Assembly (NCBI GenBank): GCA_036245805.1 | Contig: BTRK01000001.1 | Location: 22,141,087-22,205,086 of the forward strand | Reading direction: 5' to 3' | Origin: Pristionchus mayeri | Taxonomy: Eukaryota; Nematoda; Chromadorea; Rhabditida; Neodiplogasteridae | DNA: 64,000 bases | In this document: positions 36,401 to 48,153 of the stretch, in pieces | How positions within the stretch are numbered: position 1 is the stretch's first letter | Layout: each line of letters begins with the position of its first letter | Notes under the pieces: generated by a model | The model's database searches: none | What the model saw: only the letters and a program-made list of their open reading frames with translations | Told to the model about the DNA's origin: nothing | Program-made: the position numbers and the translations under genes

Positions 36401-39400
36401 AGGCTATTCGTATTATAATGTAATTTCCAGAGTCGTCTCACTAATTATGGACGACCTTTCGTTTCTCATTTTCCGTCAACCATTCCGACTGCCGATGTCT
36501 TCAGCAGTTCCGATGAAGATGAAGACGAAGAGGAGTCGAATGAGGAGGTATTACCTTCTCTCTCTTTCTATCTATCAAATATCTATATGCTCTCCATATT
36601 ATTCTATAGATCTCGTATCTCGTCATTTATATTAGAGAAAGCCATGTAATTTTCACTTTGTCAAAATGAGGTCGAGATGATTAAAATGAAAAATTAACAA
36701 AAATAATTAAAACTACTTAAATTTTGAATAAGTGACATGATAGGTCTAGCGCTCATAACTACTATCATAAATAATTACACTGGTAGGATGCGCAAGAACC
36801 TAGTCTACTCAATCATAACGAGATCCCCATTGCAGAATGTGGTTGTCCATTCGGATCCTCCTCCTCCTCAAAGACCTACCTCATCGACCTCCAGTAATGG
36901 AGCACTCATCGATCGATCTACGAGGGAGAATGGAGTGGTGAGCAGATTCCCTCTTACTCCTTTCCAAGCTAACAACGGAATTTGGTACCTGCTATACAGC
37001 AGCTATGCGTGAAAATGTAGATTGCTATCATATATGAATGATCTAAAATCTCTTATGCACAAATAAATTGCAATTCCACAATAAGATATCATGTATATAA
37101 AACGTCAAAAAACCCTCAACGAATGTTGAGATTTGACGGGAAAAAGTTTTATGGATGTGAATATATAATAATACATAATCGCAATACTCATTCAGGTGAA
37201 ACCGAAGAAGAAAAATCCTTTCAATGAAGCACTTGAAATCGCGAAGAGGAATGGAGAGATAGAGAAGAAAAGGAAAGAAGAAGAGGAGAAAAGATTGAGG
37301 GAAGAAGAAGAGAAAAGAATGAGGGAAGATGAAGAGAGAAGAATTAGGGAAGGTGAAGAGAGAAGAGCGAGGGAAGAAGAAGAGAAAAGAATGAGGGAAG
37401 ATGAAGAGAGAAGAATTAGGGAAGATGAAGAGAGAAGAATGAGGGAAGATGAAGAGAGAAGAATGAGGGAAGATGAAGAGAGAAGAATGAGGGTAGAAGA
37501 AGAGAGAAGAGCGAGGGAAATTGAAGAAGAACGGAAGAAAAGGGAAGAAATGGAGAGAAAACTGAGGGAGGAAGAGCAGAGAAAAGCGAGAGAAGAAGAG
37601 GAAGAGAAGAAACGGAGAGAGGAAGCAGAGATTGAAATGAGGAGAATTGAGGAAGAGAAGAGAAAGAATGAAGAAGAAGAGAAGAAACGGAATGAGGTCA
37701 GTATTTTTCAAATATACAGTAGCTCCGGAAAGTATCCGTACGATTTGATTTTTTCATATAACCTTTTCTGCAGTTGACCTAGTAAGTTAGATGTTGCAGC
37801 GCTATATAGCAAATCCATAGAAGAATACGATGTGAGTATTGCGTCATCACGTGCATCTTAACTGATTGCGTAGTGATGGCGCAATCGAATTTCACTTTTT
37901 CAAACAGGCGTTATTCTAATATAGATGTTTTCCAGCTTGCCATACTTTCTGACGTTGGAGATTGGACCGAGGCCTATCCAGAATAAAAATGTGAAGTTCC
38001 TGCACGGTCGCACAGTTGCTGCAGCCTTGCTGCAAAAACGTGGTCGCAAATTCAGAACTCGGCTTCTAGACTAGCTAGAGACTCGTTTAAAGCATCAAAA
38101 TGGTCGCCATCACAATTTCCGATGACCCTGAGAATATGAAAAGAATTGATCAATATTTGCCCTCAGGGCACCAAAATATCACTTTTTTGAATGCTCATTT
38201 TTTGGACATTCATAATTTTGTGGGCAATTTAAAAAAAATCTGGTTTTCAAGTGTGAATGTTCAAAATGTATTAAAGATATGATTCCCAATTTTTTAGACT
38301 GTTTGGATAACGTTACTGTCCGCGGCGACCGTTTTTCCGAGGGATACTCGGGTCGGAAAACACCCTGTTTACGCACTCTCGTCGTCTGCACTCTCTCGCC
38401 CATAGGGGTAAACAAGGTGTTTTCCGACCCGAGTGTCCTTCCGAAAAACGGTCGCCGCGGACAGTAAAGTTATCCAAACAGTCTAAAAAGTTGGGAATCG
38501 TACCTTTAATACATTTTGAACATTCACACATAAAAACCAGATTTTTCCAAAAATTGTCCACAAAGTTATGAATGTCCAAAAAATGAGCATTCAAAAAAGT
38601 GATATTTTGGTGCCCTGAGGGCAAATATTGATCAATTCTTTTCATATTCTCAGGGTCATCGGAAATTGTGATGGCGACCATTTTGATGCTTTAAACGAGT
38701 CTCTAGCTAGTCTAGAAGCCGAGTTCTGAATTTGCGACCACGTTTTTGCAGCAAGGCTGCAGCAACTGTGCGACCGTGCAGCAACTTCAAATTTTTATTC
38801 TGGATAGGCCTCGGTCCAATCTCCAACGTCAGAAAGTATGGCAAGCTGGAAAAAATCTATATTAGAATAACGCCTGTTTGAAAAAGTGAAATTCGATTAC
38901 GCCATCACTATGCAATCAGTTAAGATGCACGTGATGACGCAATACTCACATCGTATTTTTCTATGGATTTGCTATATAGCGCAGCAACATCTAACTTGCT
39001 AGGTCAACTGCAGAAAAGTTATATGAAAAAATCAAATCGTACGGATGCTTTCCGGCGCTACTGTACTTTACCATGAATCAATAAATTATTTCATCTGAGA
39101 TATATGGTATTTTACATACAAATACTATAACTTTGTATATTCAATCGTATGAAACTGCAATGGACGATGGCAAATGACTAAAACAGTTAATATTATAAAA
39201 TTTGGTGATTTAAAATGGAATATATTTTTATCTATGCCCGAAAGCGCAACGAGATAGGCTAATTAATAGCGGAGGGGGGAATAATAGCGAACTATGTTTA
39301 TGGCGGTATACGAGTAAACTCTCATGTACTTTGTTATATTCAGGCAAGGCTTCGCGAGGCAACGAGACAGGGGATAAACTCGCTGGAGCAAGACGATGTT

Positions 39401-42400
39401 CTCTCCACCAGGGTACACTTATGATCACGCTATCCCGTCGTTCTTTTTTTAACAGATCTTGTAGATTCATTCTCATTGTCTTACTAGGGAATAGTTAGTC
39501 GTCGTGGACAATTGACAGGAATCTTTTGCAGTCTGACACGACCTCGAATTGCAACAGTGAAGGGAGTGCGGGACTGAGCAACAAACAGATCGCCCAACGG
39601 GAGAGGAGAAAGAGGGAGCAAGAGGTGAGTATACACCCATCCCTGTCCCCGTATAGGAATGAAGATCGATTACAACTTGTCAGGAGAAAGAGCCAAACGT
39701 CGTGATTTGAACTGTGAAAGATAATATTCTTAAATGCATAGATAGAGAGTAGGTCTGTTGTAGGAGAAAAGAAGGCAATCCGCCAGTAGTCTCGCTCCCC
39801 CTCCTGATCCCGTTGAGAGGATACATGATAGAAAGAGGCAGCAGGTGGGTTGTGTAGACTGTCCTTCGTCCTCCCTTTGCTGTCCATCACCATTCCATTC
39901 CCTTATTTATATTCGGCACTTTGCTATCCCGGGTTATAAGACAAGTTTATCTAATATGAAAAAAGGAAAAATTGAGTGATAGAGCTGAAAGAATGATCAA
40001 ACCCGGGATAGGAAATAAATTGTCGACTATTGTGGGAGTGGATGCTTTCTTCAGTTAATATTAGCTTGTAGTGCATGAAATGCCCTCTGTATAGATTTTT
40101 ACGCGAGAACCGCTTGCCAGTATCTAAGATAATATCATATTATGCAGCTTCACTTCATATTTTTGTTTTAAATTTGCTTTGCAACCCCACTCGTGCATGT
40201 GTTGTAGTTAATCGACCCTTATTTGATCTAACCAATCTCGATGTATGGACATGCAGTGCAAGTGAGAATGTACTAGGTCTTGATTAGAATAAAAGTTAAT
40301 TGAAAATTATTATTTTCAGAAAGCAGACAGGGAAGCAGCGAGAAAATTGGAAGAGCAGCTGAAGAGAGAAGACGAAGAAGCGAAACTGAGAAAGAGAAGG
40401 TAACATTTCTGCCCCATTAGTATAACGGGGTTGAATGGGAAGAACACTTGAGGGGTTAATCCTATACATATAGGGGGTGCGTTCCACGGTTTGGCAAGTC
40501 TGAAATGGTTGATGAAAAAATCAAGTTTCATCTTGGACACGTTTTTGCAATGGGTGAACAGAATTTAACCAGGGCACTTGCTACAGTTGAACCGTTTCAA
40601 CCACTGCGAAATGAAGAAAATTCACCTTTTTGGGAGTTGAACCGTTACACCAAAAAAATTTGAACTAGTTTTTCGCCTTTGTAATGACCCTGTTCAACCG
40701 TTGCTTAACCGAAAAAAGAGTTCAGACTTGACGAAACGTGGAACGCACCCCCTTATAAGTTGGGAGGAAAAACATTCGTGAATGCAAATGAGCTCGGAGG
40801 TCTCGTGTATATCTCTTTGCCTAGACACGCTCTTCTACTCCTCCGCGCTATCTGCGGCCAAGCTGATTTTTTGTTACACTGTCTGGCTCTCTCTCGGTTT
40901 GGCGTGCTCTCTAGTTGCTAGAAAAATGAAAAACTGTGTAGCAGCCCCATCCCACGTTAATTAACATGGGAGGGGGTTGCTTTGCAGCCACATCCTGGCC
41001 ACGCTTAGGCTAAACTAGCGCGGATAATTATAGCGTTTTGGAAGACCGTGCCTAGAGGGGAAAAATCGAAGTCTATGAATATAACTCGAACGAAACCATA
41101 TAAAGTAAGCGGTGAAGGATCTTAGAGAGCTCAGCGATTGTGATCAGAATATAGCTGAGTTGGCATGATGATGGAGTACGTGGCATTGATTGAAATCTGG
41201 GAAGGGATAAATGATGGTATTTGAGGGCGGATACTGCTGCTCGAGAGGCGCAGGAAGCAAGAGAAGAGGAAGAAAAGAGACAGAGAAGAGAGATGAAAAG
41301 ACTGGAGAGAGAGGAAGAGAAGAGGAAGAAGGATGAGGAGGAGGTGAATTGCGTATCATTTGTACAATATGTTAGGTATTTCCTGTACGAATGTATTTCT
41401 GATATGATCTTCTCAGTTTTTGCGAGAAAACGGCGCCTTCGGTTACTTTATATTAATTTTGGAATTAAATTTGTATGCCTCATCATCGTAGGAATTTATG
41501 TTGAAAAGTAATTGAAAATCAATGACTGAGTGAAAAGAACGATTGTCGAATGTTCTATATAAGTTGGTATATTGAGGCTGCTTACAAAACACTTACAATT
41601 CCCTTCATCGTTTTATTTATTTATTTAAATTTGGAACTAAAATGAGTGGATCTGAAGTTCATATTTGTTAAGAAGAAAGAGCAAGAAGAGCAACAGAAGA
41701 GGATCGAAGAAGAGGAGAAGAGGAAAAAGGAAGAAGACAAGAAAAGAGAGGAAGAGGTCCGTTTGGATTTTGGTATTTATTTATATAAAACTATCTCCAT
41801 ACTCTTCCGTAGTATGCAAGAGGCGTATAACACATTGAGTATCCAGAACATTTCTAGGAAAAAATCAACATTTTTATAATAGAACAATTAAGTTCATTTG
41901 TTACAGAGATTGGAGAAGGAACGCGAAATAGAAAAGAAGAAGCGAGAAGAAGAGAAGAAAGCTGAGAATGAAAGAAGGAAAGAAAAGAAAGAGGATAAGA
42001 AGAAGAAAAGGATGGAAGAGGTACTCGAGTCTTGAATTATGTTTGATATGTAAATGCTTACCAACAGAGGAGCAAATCGCGAGTGTCGATGGACGATTCA
42101 GACTCCGATTCTCCCATTAAGAGACCTGCTAACAGCAATAAGGTATACTGTGGTTAGCCAACTAATCGATAACTGACCATTCTTCAGAAAGAGAAAGAGC
42201 AGCCACTTCAAAAGAGGCGAAGAAATACCATTGAGGTAGAGTAGATGTTGATTGGGATGGATGAAAAATTGAATGGTTGTAGACGTCGTCAGACGAGTCG
42301 ATGGAAGAGGGAGAGGGTCCATCCTCATCTGCAGCCCCAGTCTCCCATCGAACATCTACTTCATCCACCTCTTCCACTCCTCTTCCTCCATCCTCATCAA

Positions 42401-45400
42401 CAGCGAGAGCAGGAGCAGCATCAGGGAGGGGATTGGGGTGGACTCCCCTTCCTCCTTCTCTCCCCAAACCATCCCAACCAGAGAAGAGAGCAGCAGACAA
42501 GCTAGATGTGAACTATGCGGGGAAGGGCGCACGAGTGCCCATGCATCAGCTGCCCAAGATCCCTAAGAAGACGCCCCTCCCCCCTCCCCCCGTCCCCGTG
42601 GTCCATCCATCCTCCGACCCCCCTGCAGCCAGATCGACCCCCATTGGAGAGCAGAGGAAGAGGGCTGCGATGGCTGCAGCTGATGCAGCAGAGAAGGAAA
42701 GAACTGCAGCTGCACTACTTGCTGCGAGGAAGAACAGTGATGGAACAGAGAGGAAGTAGGCACTCAGTGATGAATACCATGAGAGGGAATCTTCTCAGGT
42801 CGACGGTTAAGCAGCCTCGTAGCAAGTTGAAGCCTCCCCCTGTGTCTCTCGAAAAGAAGACGAAGGAACCATCGACGAATGGGGATACACTGGGGGACAT
42901 CATGGATCTGATGAGTAGCAGCGGTGAGTGGAGAAGAGATGTGTCCTGACCACTTGGGGGGTAGCTGCGTAACCCTTGTACAATAGGTAATGTATACGTA
43001 TGTAGGATTACTTTATTTCTTTCTAGATGCGTCAGCGGAGGTACCTCCTCCTCCAGAGAAGCGATTGAGGATGGAGATGGGAGGAGCATCCACTTCCATC
43101 GATGGAAGGAATGGACCATCAACTGCACTCAGTGGCAAGGGAAGGGGGAAGGGACAGTATAGACACTATGCTCAGTGGTAGAAAGGGTAGTTCACAAAAA
43201 TTGGGCATTTTTGTGAATTTTTAATATAAAATTATTCAGAATGAGCACGTTTTTACAATTTTGACACATAAAATGGTGAAAAATTGGTACGTTTTCTACT
43301 TTTGCACTGGTCCGAACTGCAAAAAACGGGCAATTTATGTCATTTTGGACCTACTTTTCGACTACTGACAATGCTTCTCCATTCAGGTCGAACTGCTGCT
43401 CGAATGCTCTCTGCCTCCAGTCTCTCGCCCTCCTTCACGTGAGTATTATCAGAGGAAGAAGGGGCAGTGTCTAGTGGGGAGATGGAGATGGGTTCATTCC
43501 AGGTCTCCGACCTACTCTTCCTCTCCTTCCAATTCTCCTCTCTACAGTCAACAGCCACATCAACAACAGCAAGCTGCGCCCTCTAGTAATCCGATGATGT
43601 TCACATCGACCTTCTCCCGTCCTCCCATTCCTGGCCCCCCTCGAGGAAGGAAGGAGACCAGAACGAACTCCTCCGACTCTGTACCACCCTCAGTCTGCCA
43701 GCTGAACCACGTGATCCCCGAGGAGGCAGAGGTCACTGCAGCTGCTGCAACTACTCTGCCACCAGCAGTTCATCCTTTGCCTTCTGGCTCATCAGCAGCA
43801 ACTCGCCCATCTGCAGCTGCAGCCTCTCTCTCATCTGAGACAATCCCTGGGAGAGTTGGCTGGATGCCCGATCTACACACGAAGCCCATTCCTTCGCCCA
43901 CTTCTGCAGTCCCCTTGTCATCTCCTTCGGTTCCCTCTTCATCCCATCTCCCCCCTCTCGACCCCCGTCTTCATTCGCAGTCTCGGCATCTGATGGACCC
44001 TCGACGGAAGCCCTCCTCTCAATCCTCATTCCCCCCTGCTGCAATCCCCACTCCATCCAATGAGAATATGGTGAATGAGGCAGTGCCCAATATTCCCCAA
44101 ACTCTCACCAATCTGTGCTTCTCTCCTCCTCCCTCGAATAGGGTCGATGAATGGTCGAGACTGCCTCCAGCTGTACCTTCCACTTCGCAATCCATCCAGT
44201 CACTTCCCGATCAGAGAACGATTCCCCCTCCTACACAAGTCGCTTCCTCTTCGATTTATGAAAGTGTATTGACTGATGGGAAATCACATGATCCAAGACA
44301 ATGCCCGAAACTCGCTAAAAAAGTGCCAACGATCTGGGCGAGCATGGAGCAGAAAGTAGTGGAATGGGAGGAGGAGATGAAGAGAGAATGGAGAGAGAAG
44401 GAGAGGGACCAGGATGGATGGACTATGAGACCTGTGGAGGGAATCGTGTGGAGTGAGTACAAGGTGAGAGAGGGGGGGGGGAGAGGGTGGGACGGAATGA
44501 GAGGGTACGATTGCAGAGACTCGCTACGTACAGACAAGCACATTGGCATGCGCATAAGATTGAAAAAGATGGGATTTGCAAATCGTGCAGTAACGACACT
44601 CGACGCGAAGGACGGAAGCGTCTCAAGATGCAGGGAGAGAACCCCTAGTAAGTTTCTCCAGATCTTTAATTTTCCCGGTATGATGAAAATTGATTTATTG
44701 CAGCACCATACTCAATATCGATTTCCCCGATTTCCCAACAATAGACTACGAATGTGTGGTAAGTACAAAATTATTTTTGAAGCTGATATTGTTCGTTAAA
44801 ATGGAGAATTATGTGAGATGGGCAATGAAATGGATAGCTTCTCTTTGCAGGAGGCGATGAAGAAACAGAAGGAAGCGATGGGCGGAGAATCGTCGACTGC
44901 ACCCCCACACGATGGTGAGTACACGCAGATTACGGTAGTCGAGGAGTACGATGTTCTCTGCAGACACACTGGTTACTCTCAGAGCCGTGGGAGGGAACAG
45001 CAACGAGGAGTCGAGTGAGTGAAGGGGAGAGGAGGGGAAGAGTGAGAGGGAGGAGGGGATTCACTCGATTGCAGGCTCGAATGGGAATGGAGAAGCTGCT
45101 CTGGTGCCTGGATACGACGATGGAGTCGTCCCCTCGAATGTAGCCGCGAGTAGAAGGGCGGAAACTGAAGAGGAGAGAATTCACAGAATGGACTTCTTCG
45201 AGAAGTTGCAGAGAGGCGGAATCCTTCCTCCGATTGAGAATGTAGTGGACATAGACAAGAGAGTAGTCAGGGAGATCATGGAGAATGAAGAGGGATTGGA
45301 GGATACTTTCCATCCTGAATGGAAGAAGAAACTGACTGCATGGAACGAGTCAACTTCTGCTGCCTCCTCTGCCAATCTCCTTTCGAGGTACAACCAGTAC

Positions 45401-47951
45401 CCTTTTGGTTCTGTGAAGTATCATCAACTGTAGAGCATCCGTCACCTTGCTAGCTCTTTATCTTTTCGTTGCTTAGGATTGAGCTACATTGTTTCTTAAC
45501 CTCTGATCAGCATCACATGATGGATGGTGGTAGCTTAATAACGGGGAATTTTCAGTGTCGCGGGAAGTGGTGGTAGCTCGAAGAGCACAAGAGATTCCAG
45601 AGGAGAGTCGTCGTCGAATGGGAAGGTAGGAAGACTCTCCTTCCTTTGCAATCTCCTTTCCCTCCTTGGTTAGAGTGCACTCCACCCGTCTATTCTCATC
45701 CCTCCTTCCAATTTATTTATCCTCTAGGCATTCGTTAGGTCTGCTTTATTCCAGAAAGTTCGTGTGATAAGTGAGGAGAAATTGGCTCGGATCAGGGGAA
45801 AGAATGAGGAGTTCAATCGATCTCATCGAGATGGAGAGAAGGTTAATATGGATGGGAGAGTGCATGGAGTGCTTCCAATCATTGAGAAATCCCCTTGTGT
45901 TCAAGCAAGACTAGTGCATGAAGAGTTGCCTCCCCCTCTTGTCTTGCAGATTTATGTAGTGCGTGCCTTTACCTTTGGTGTTTGTCATATTTTTTTTCGA
46001 TTCGCATGATCCCTTGTCCTCTTTATCCCTTATCCCGATATGGTAGTGGATGTGGTAGAGTGAGCTTCCCTCTCCATTCATCGCCATCGCATGCTTTCAT
46101 CCCCTCGATGCATCCCCTCCATCACTTCCTTGCAGTCCTCGAGTTCAGCCAAGAAGCATTCGCCGACGGGAATCTCTACTACTCACACTGTTAAAGTGGG
46201 CAGTTTTCCATCACTTTTACCATTATTTTATAAATATTTTTTTCATTTTCCAAGAATATTCTGAATAGATTTATTTAAAAATCATTATCTTTGAGTCGAA
46301 GGGAGACACTCGCAGTCCTTCCTCCTCTTCCTCTCGACCTTCCGATGCTCATATACAGGTATTATTTTGAAAATTGTGAAAATTATTTTATTCTTGTCAT
46401 GTTTAATTCGCCTAATTTCTCGTTTCTCTCGATCCATATTGACTACTTGCAGAGATCAAGAGATGCGACTGAATCTCCCCGTGCTTCCACTTCTGCCCTC
46501 TCTCCGAGAATGGTAATTGACTTTGTTGGAGTGATATGTAGGGGGAATAGTGCTTCGTTACACGCTTCGTCTTAATTCTCAATCTAAGGTGGGATGATTT
46601 GTTTGTAGACATCGTCGACTGCTCTCTCCTCTTCCACTTCCATTCCGGGACTCTCCCCCGACAACTGGACGAGGGCGGTGAGAACCACTCCATTCCCTTC
46701 TCGTTGTATCTCTGGCTAGACTCTCGCAGTGCATGTCCTCGTCCCGTCCTTTCACTCCATGTGCTCTCATAATGCTCTCGATTCGCTCTTCTTCCTGCAC
46801 AGATTTCCCGATCATCGAATGAGGAGAATCGTCCTTCGTCGTCTTCGATGGCGCAGCCGACGTCTTCAGATTCTGATGCTGCGTCGAATGCCTTGTCTGA
46901 CGCCAAGTTCCAGAGCGTGCAGAAAATCCTTCGACAGTTGACTGGAACAGATAAGCAGGTGAGGTTGCATGATGGAATACTGCCTGGATAAGCACTTGGA
47001 TCTCCTGTAAATGCAGCGCACAATTTCATTTACCTTCTGAACCTGAAGTCTTGGATTATGAATACGAATAATTCATGGAAAAAATACATTTCAACTTGTT
47101 AGGAAAATTTTGAGAACCCAATTTGCTAATTAAATTTATTTCACTCTCTCCTTCTTTCTCCATTAGATTTAAGCTATTTTCAGAAACTATAAAGTACTAA
47201 AATACAAAGGTCGTTACTATCGAAATTGTTTCAATGCTATCTGTTTTCGCTGCATTCTTACAGGATGTCCATAATAATGATGGTATGAAAAAGCACTAGT
47301 TTCTTCTTTCTCACGATGAATGACGCATGTATTCTAACGCGCTCTCTCTCATATATTTGTGTCTTTTAGCATTTTTAAACAAGCATTTTGAACTTCCGTT
47401 CATCATCATTTAATATTATTGGAATTACCATTTCAATAGTAGTTTCTTCATTTGTAATGGGTATGAATGGAGTGTAATCCCTTCTCTCTCCAGGTGGAGA
47501 CCATTCCCACCGTCGTCATTCCTCATGTACCACCCCCTCCAATGATGAATCCTCACCTCCTCCATCCCGGATTCCCTCCCCAATTCAACCCTATGAATTA
47601 CCCCTACGGCAACCCCATGGCTCCTACTGGAGGATTGTACCATCCTTACAACATCATACCAACCCAGCCTTCTTTCCCTCCTCAGATGGGAATGTCCTAT
47701 GGAGTACCTCCTCCCCATATAATGAACTCTGGAGGAGTGCTTCCACCCTCTGTTCCTCCTCCTGCTGCGGAGTCGGGAAGGCAGAATACGGAGAAAGAAG
47801 AAGAGAAGTCGAGGGAGGGAAAGGAGTCAACGGCAGCGAGTGAACCAATGGAGGAGAGACCATCCACTAGTAGAGGAGAGGCAGTCAAGGAGGAAGAGAG
47901 AGAAGAGGAGGAGGCAGAGAGAGAGGAGGAGGAGGAGGAAACATCCGAGGG
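33486..47951 (+). CDS. Very large low-complexity, coiled-coil, Pro/Ser-rich protein (probably nuclear), 3' end uncertain
   Basis: An in-phase chain of exons starts at ATG 33486: 33486-33692, 35922-35990, 36123-36191, 36308-36364, 36431-36547, 36836-36937, 37196-37696, 39344-39412, 39532-39624, 39764-39844, 40320-40399, 41226-41343, 41673-41756, 41907-42020, 42068-42142, 42188-42235, 42283-42755, 42799-42923, 43027-about 43177, one near 43387, 43503-44463, 44517-44647, 44704-44758, 44851-44914, then further exons (about 45075-45388, 45556-45624, 45755-45841, 46454-46513, 46800-46956) to 47493-47951. N-terminus has two SUMO-consensus-like sites (VKQEVPD, IKQEPPD). An acidic patch (SSSDEDEDEEESNEE) precedes about 400 residues of Glu/Lys/Arg coiled coil, then Ser/Pro/Gln-rich disorder. 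A compact conserved-looking segment (YRQAHWHAHKIEKDGICKSC, then YTILNIDFPDFPTIDYECV) may be its folded core. The family is not recognised; nuclear role is inferred from composition. Confidence 0.6.
33894..34809. mobile_element. Non-autonomous TIR element (TA target site) in intron 1 of the large gene
   Basis: The segment starts GGGACCGCGGAG and ends CTCCGCGGTCCC, a 12 bp perfect terminal inverted repeat, and is flanked by TA on both sides (33892-33893 and 34810-34811). At 916 bp with no transposase frame it looks like a MITE or deletion derivative of a Tc1/mariner-superfamily element. It lies wholly inside the first intron of the large plus-strand gene. Confidence 0.7.
37717..39063. mobile_element. 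Fold-back (palindromic) TIR element, 1.35 kb, two ~650 bp inverted arms
   Basis: The left end CAGTAGCTCCGGAAAGTATC is mirrored at the right end, and TA flanks both sides (37715-37716, 39064-39065). The inverted similarity continues from the ends almost to the centre, arms about 37717-38370 and 38409-39063, with a 38 bp loop. Arms differ by few substitutions. Each arm carries the same 60-codon frame (starting MVAITISDDPENMKRI), which is therefore repeat sequence, not a gene. The TIR shares the core CCGGAAAG with the mariner copy at 5895. It sits in the intron right after the coiled-coil exon ending at 37696. Confidence 0.9.
40472..40753. mobile_element. MITE, 282 bp, with long TIRs and TAT duplication
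   Basis: Left end AGGGGGTGCGTTCCACG and right end CGTGGAACGCACCCCCT are perfect inverse copies; similarity extends inward (GGCAAGTCTGAA against TTCAGACTTGACG). The three bases TAT flank both ends. It has no coding capacity. It lies in an intron of the large plus-strand gene. A 3 bp duplication and a GGG-start fit a PIF/Harbinger (Tourist-like) MITE, but the superfamily is inferred. Confidence 0.8.
40939..40982. repeat. Short stem-loop with ~15 bp arms
   Basis: The sequence AGCAGCCCCATCCCA is followed after about 14 bases by TGGGAGGGGGTTGCT, pairing at 13 of 15 positions. It lies in an intron and could be a small hairpin RNA or the remains of a MITE; nothing else supports either. Confidence 0.45.
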
Positions 47952-48020
47952 TAAGAATCTCTCTCTTTCGTGTGTATGAAGAAGAGATGGAATATGGGAA
48001 GGTTAAATTCATTTTTTTCA

Positions 48021-48153
48021 CGGATGTGACGGTAGAGATCTTTAGTGTTTTTTAGTTTTTTATGTTCGCAAAATTGGTTCCAATTAAAAAATGGAACCAA
48101 TTTTGCGAACATAAAAAACTAAAAAACACTAAAGATCTCTACCGTCACATCCG
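48021..48153. repeat. Perfect 62 bp inverted duplication at the 5' end of the retrotransposon
   Basis: Bases 48021-48082 are the exact reverse complement of 48092-48153, with a 9-base A/T-rich loop. The right arm is the start of the retrotransposon coding frame; the left arm is an inverted copy of it. This is the pattern left by a rearranged 5' end during target-primed reverse transcription (twin-priming-like), or by template switching. Confidence 0.92.

Noticed and set aside
37043..37711. Minus-strand open frame of 222 codons rich in Phe/Leu/Ser
   Set aside because: It is the antisense of the Glu/Arg coiled-coil exon of the large plus-strand gene; the composition mirrors the repeat.
38100..38681. 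Two similar frames beginning MVAITISDDPEN on opposite strands
   Set aside because: They are the two arms of the palindromic element, not paired genes. No initiation or splice context and no family.
44464..44799. C-terminal part of the 441-codon frame starting at 43474
   Set aside because: A GT donor at 44464 and an acceptor before 44517 give a better continuation (YRQAHWHAHKIEKDGICKSC); the read-through tail is intron sequence.
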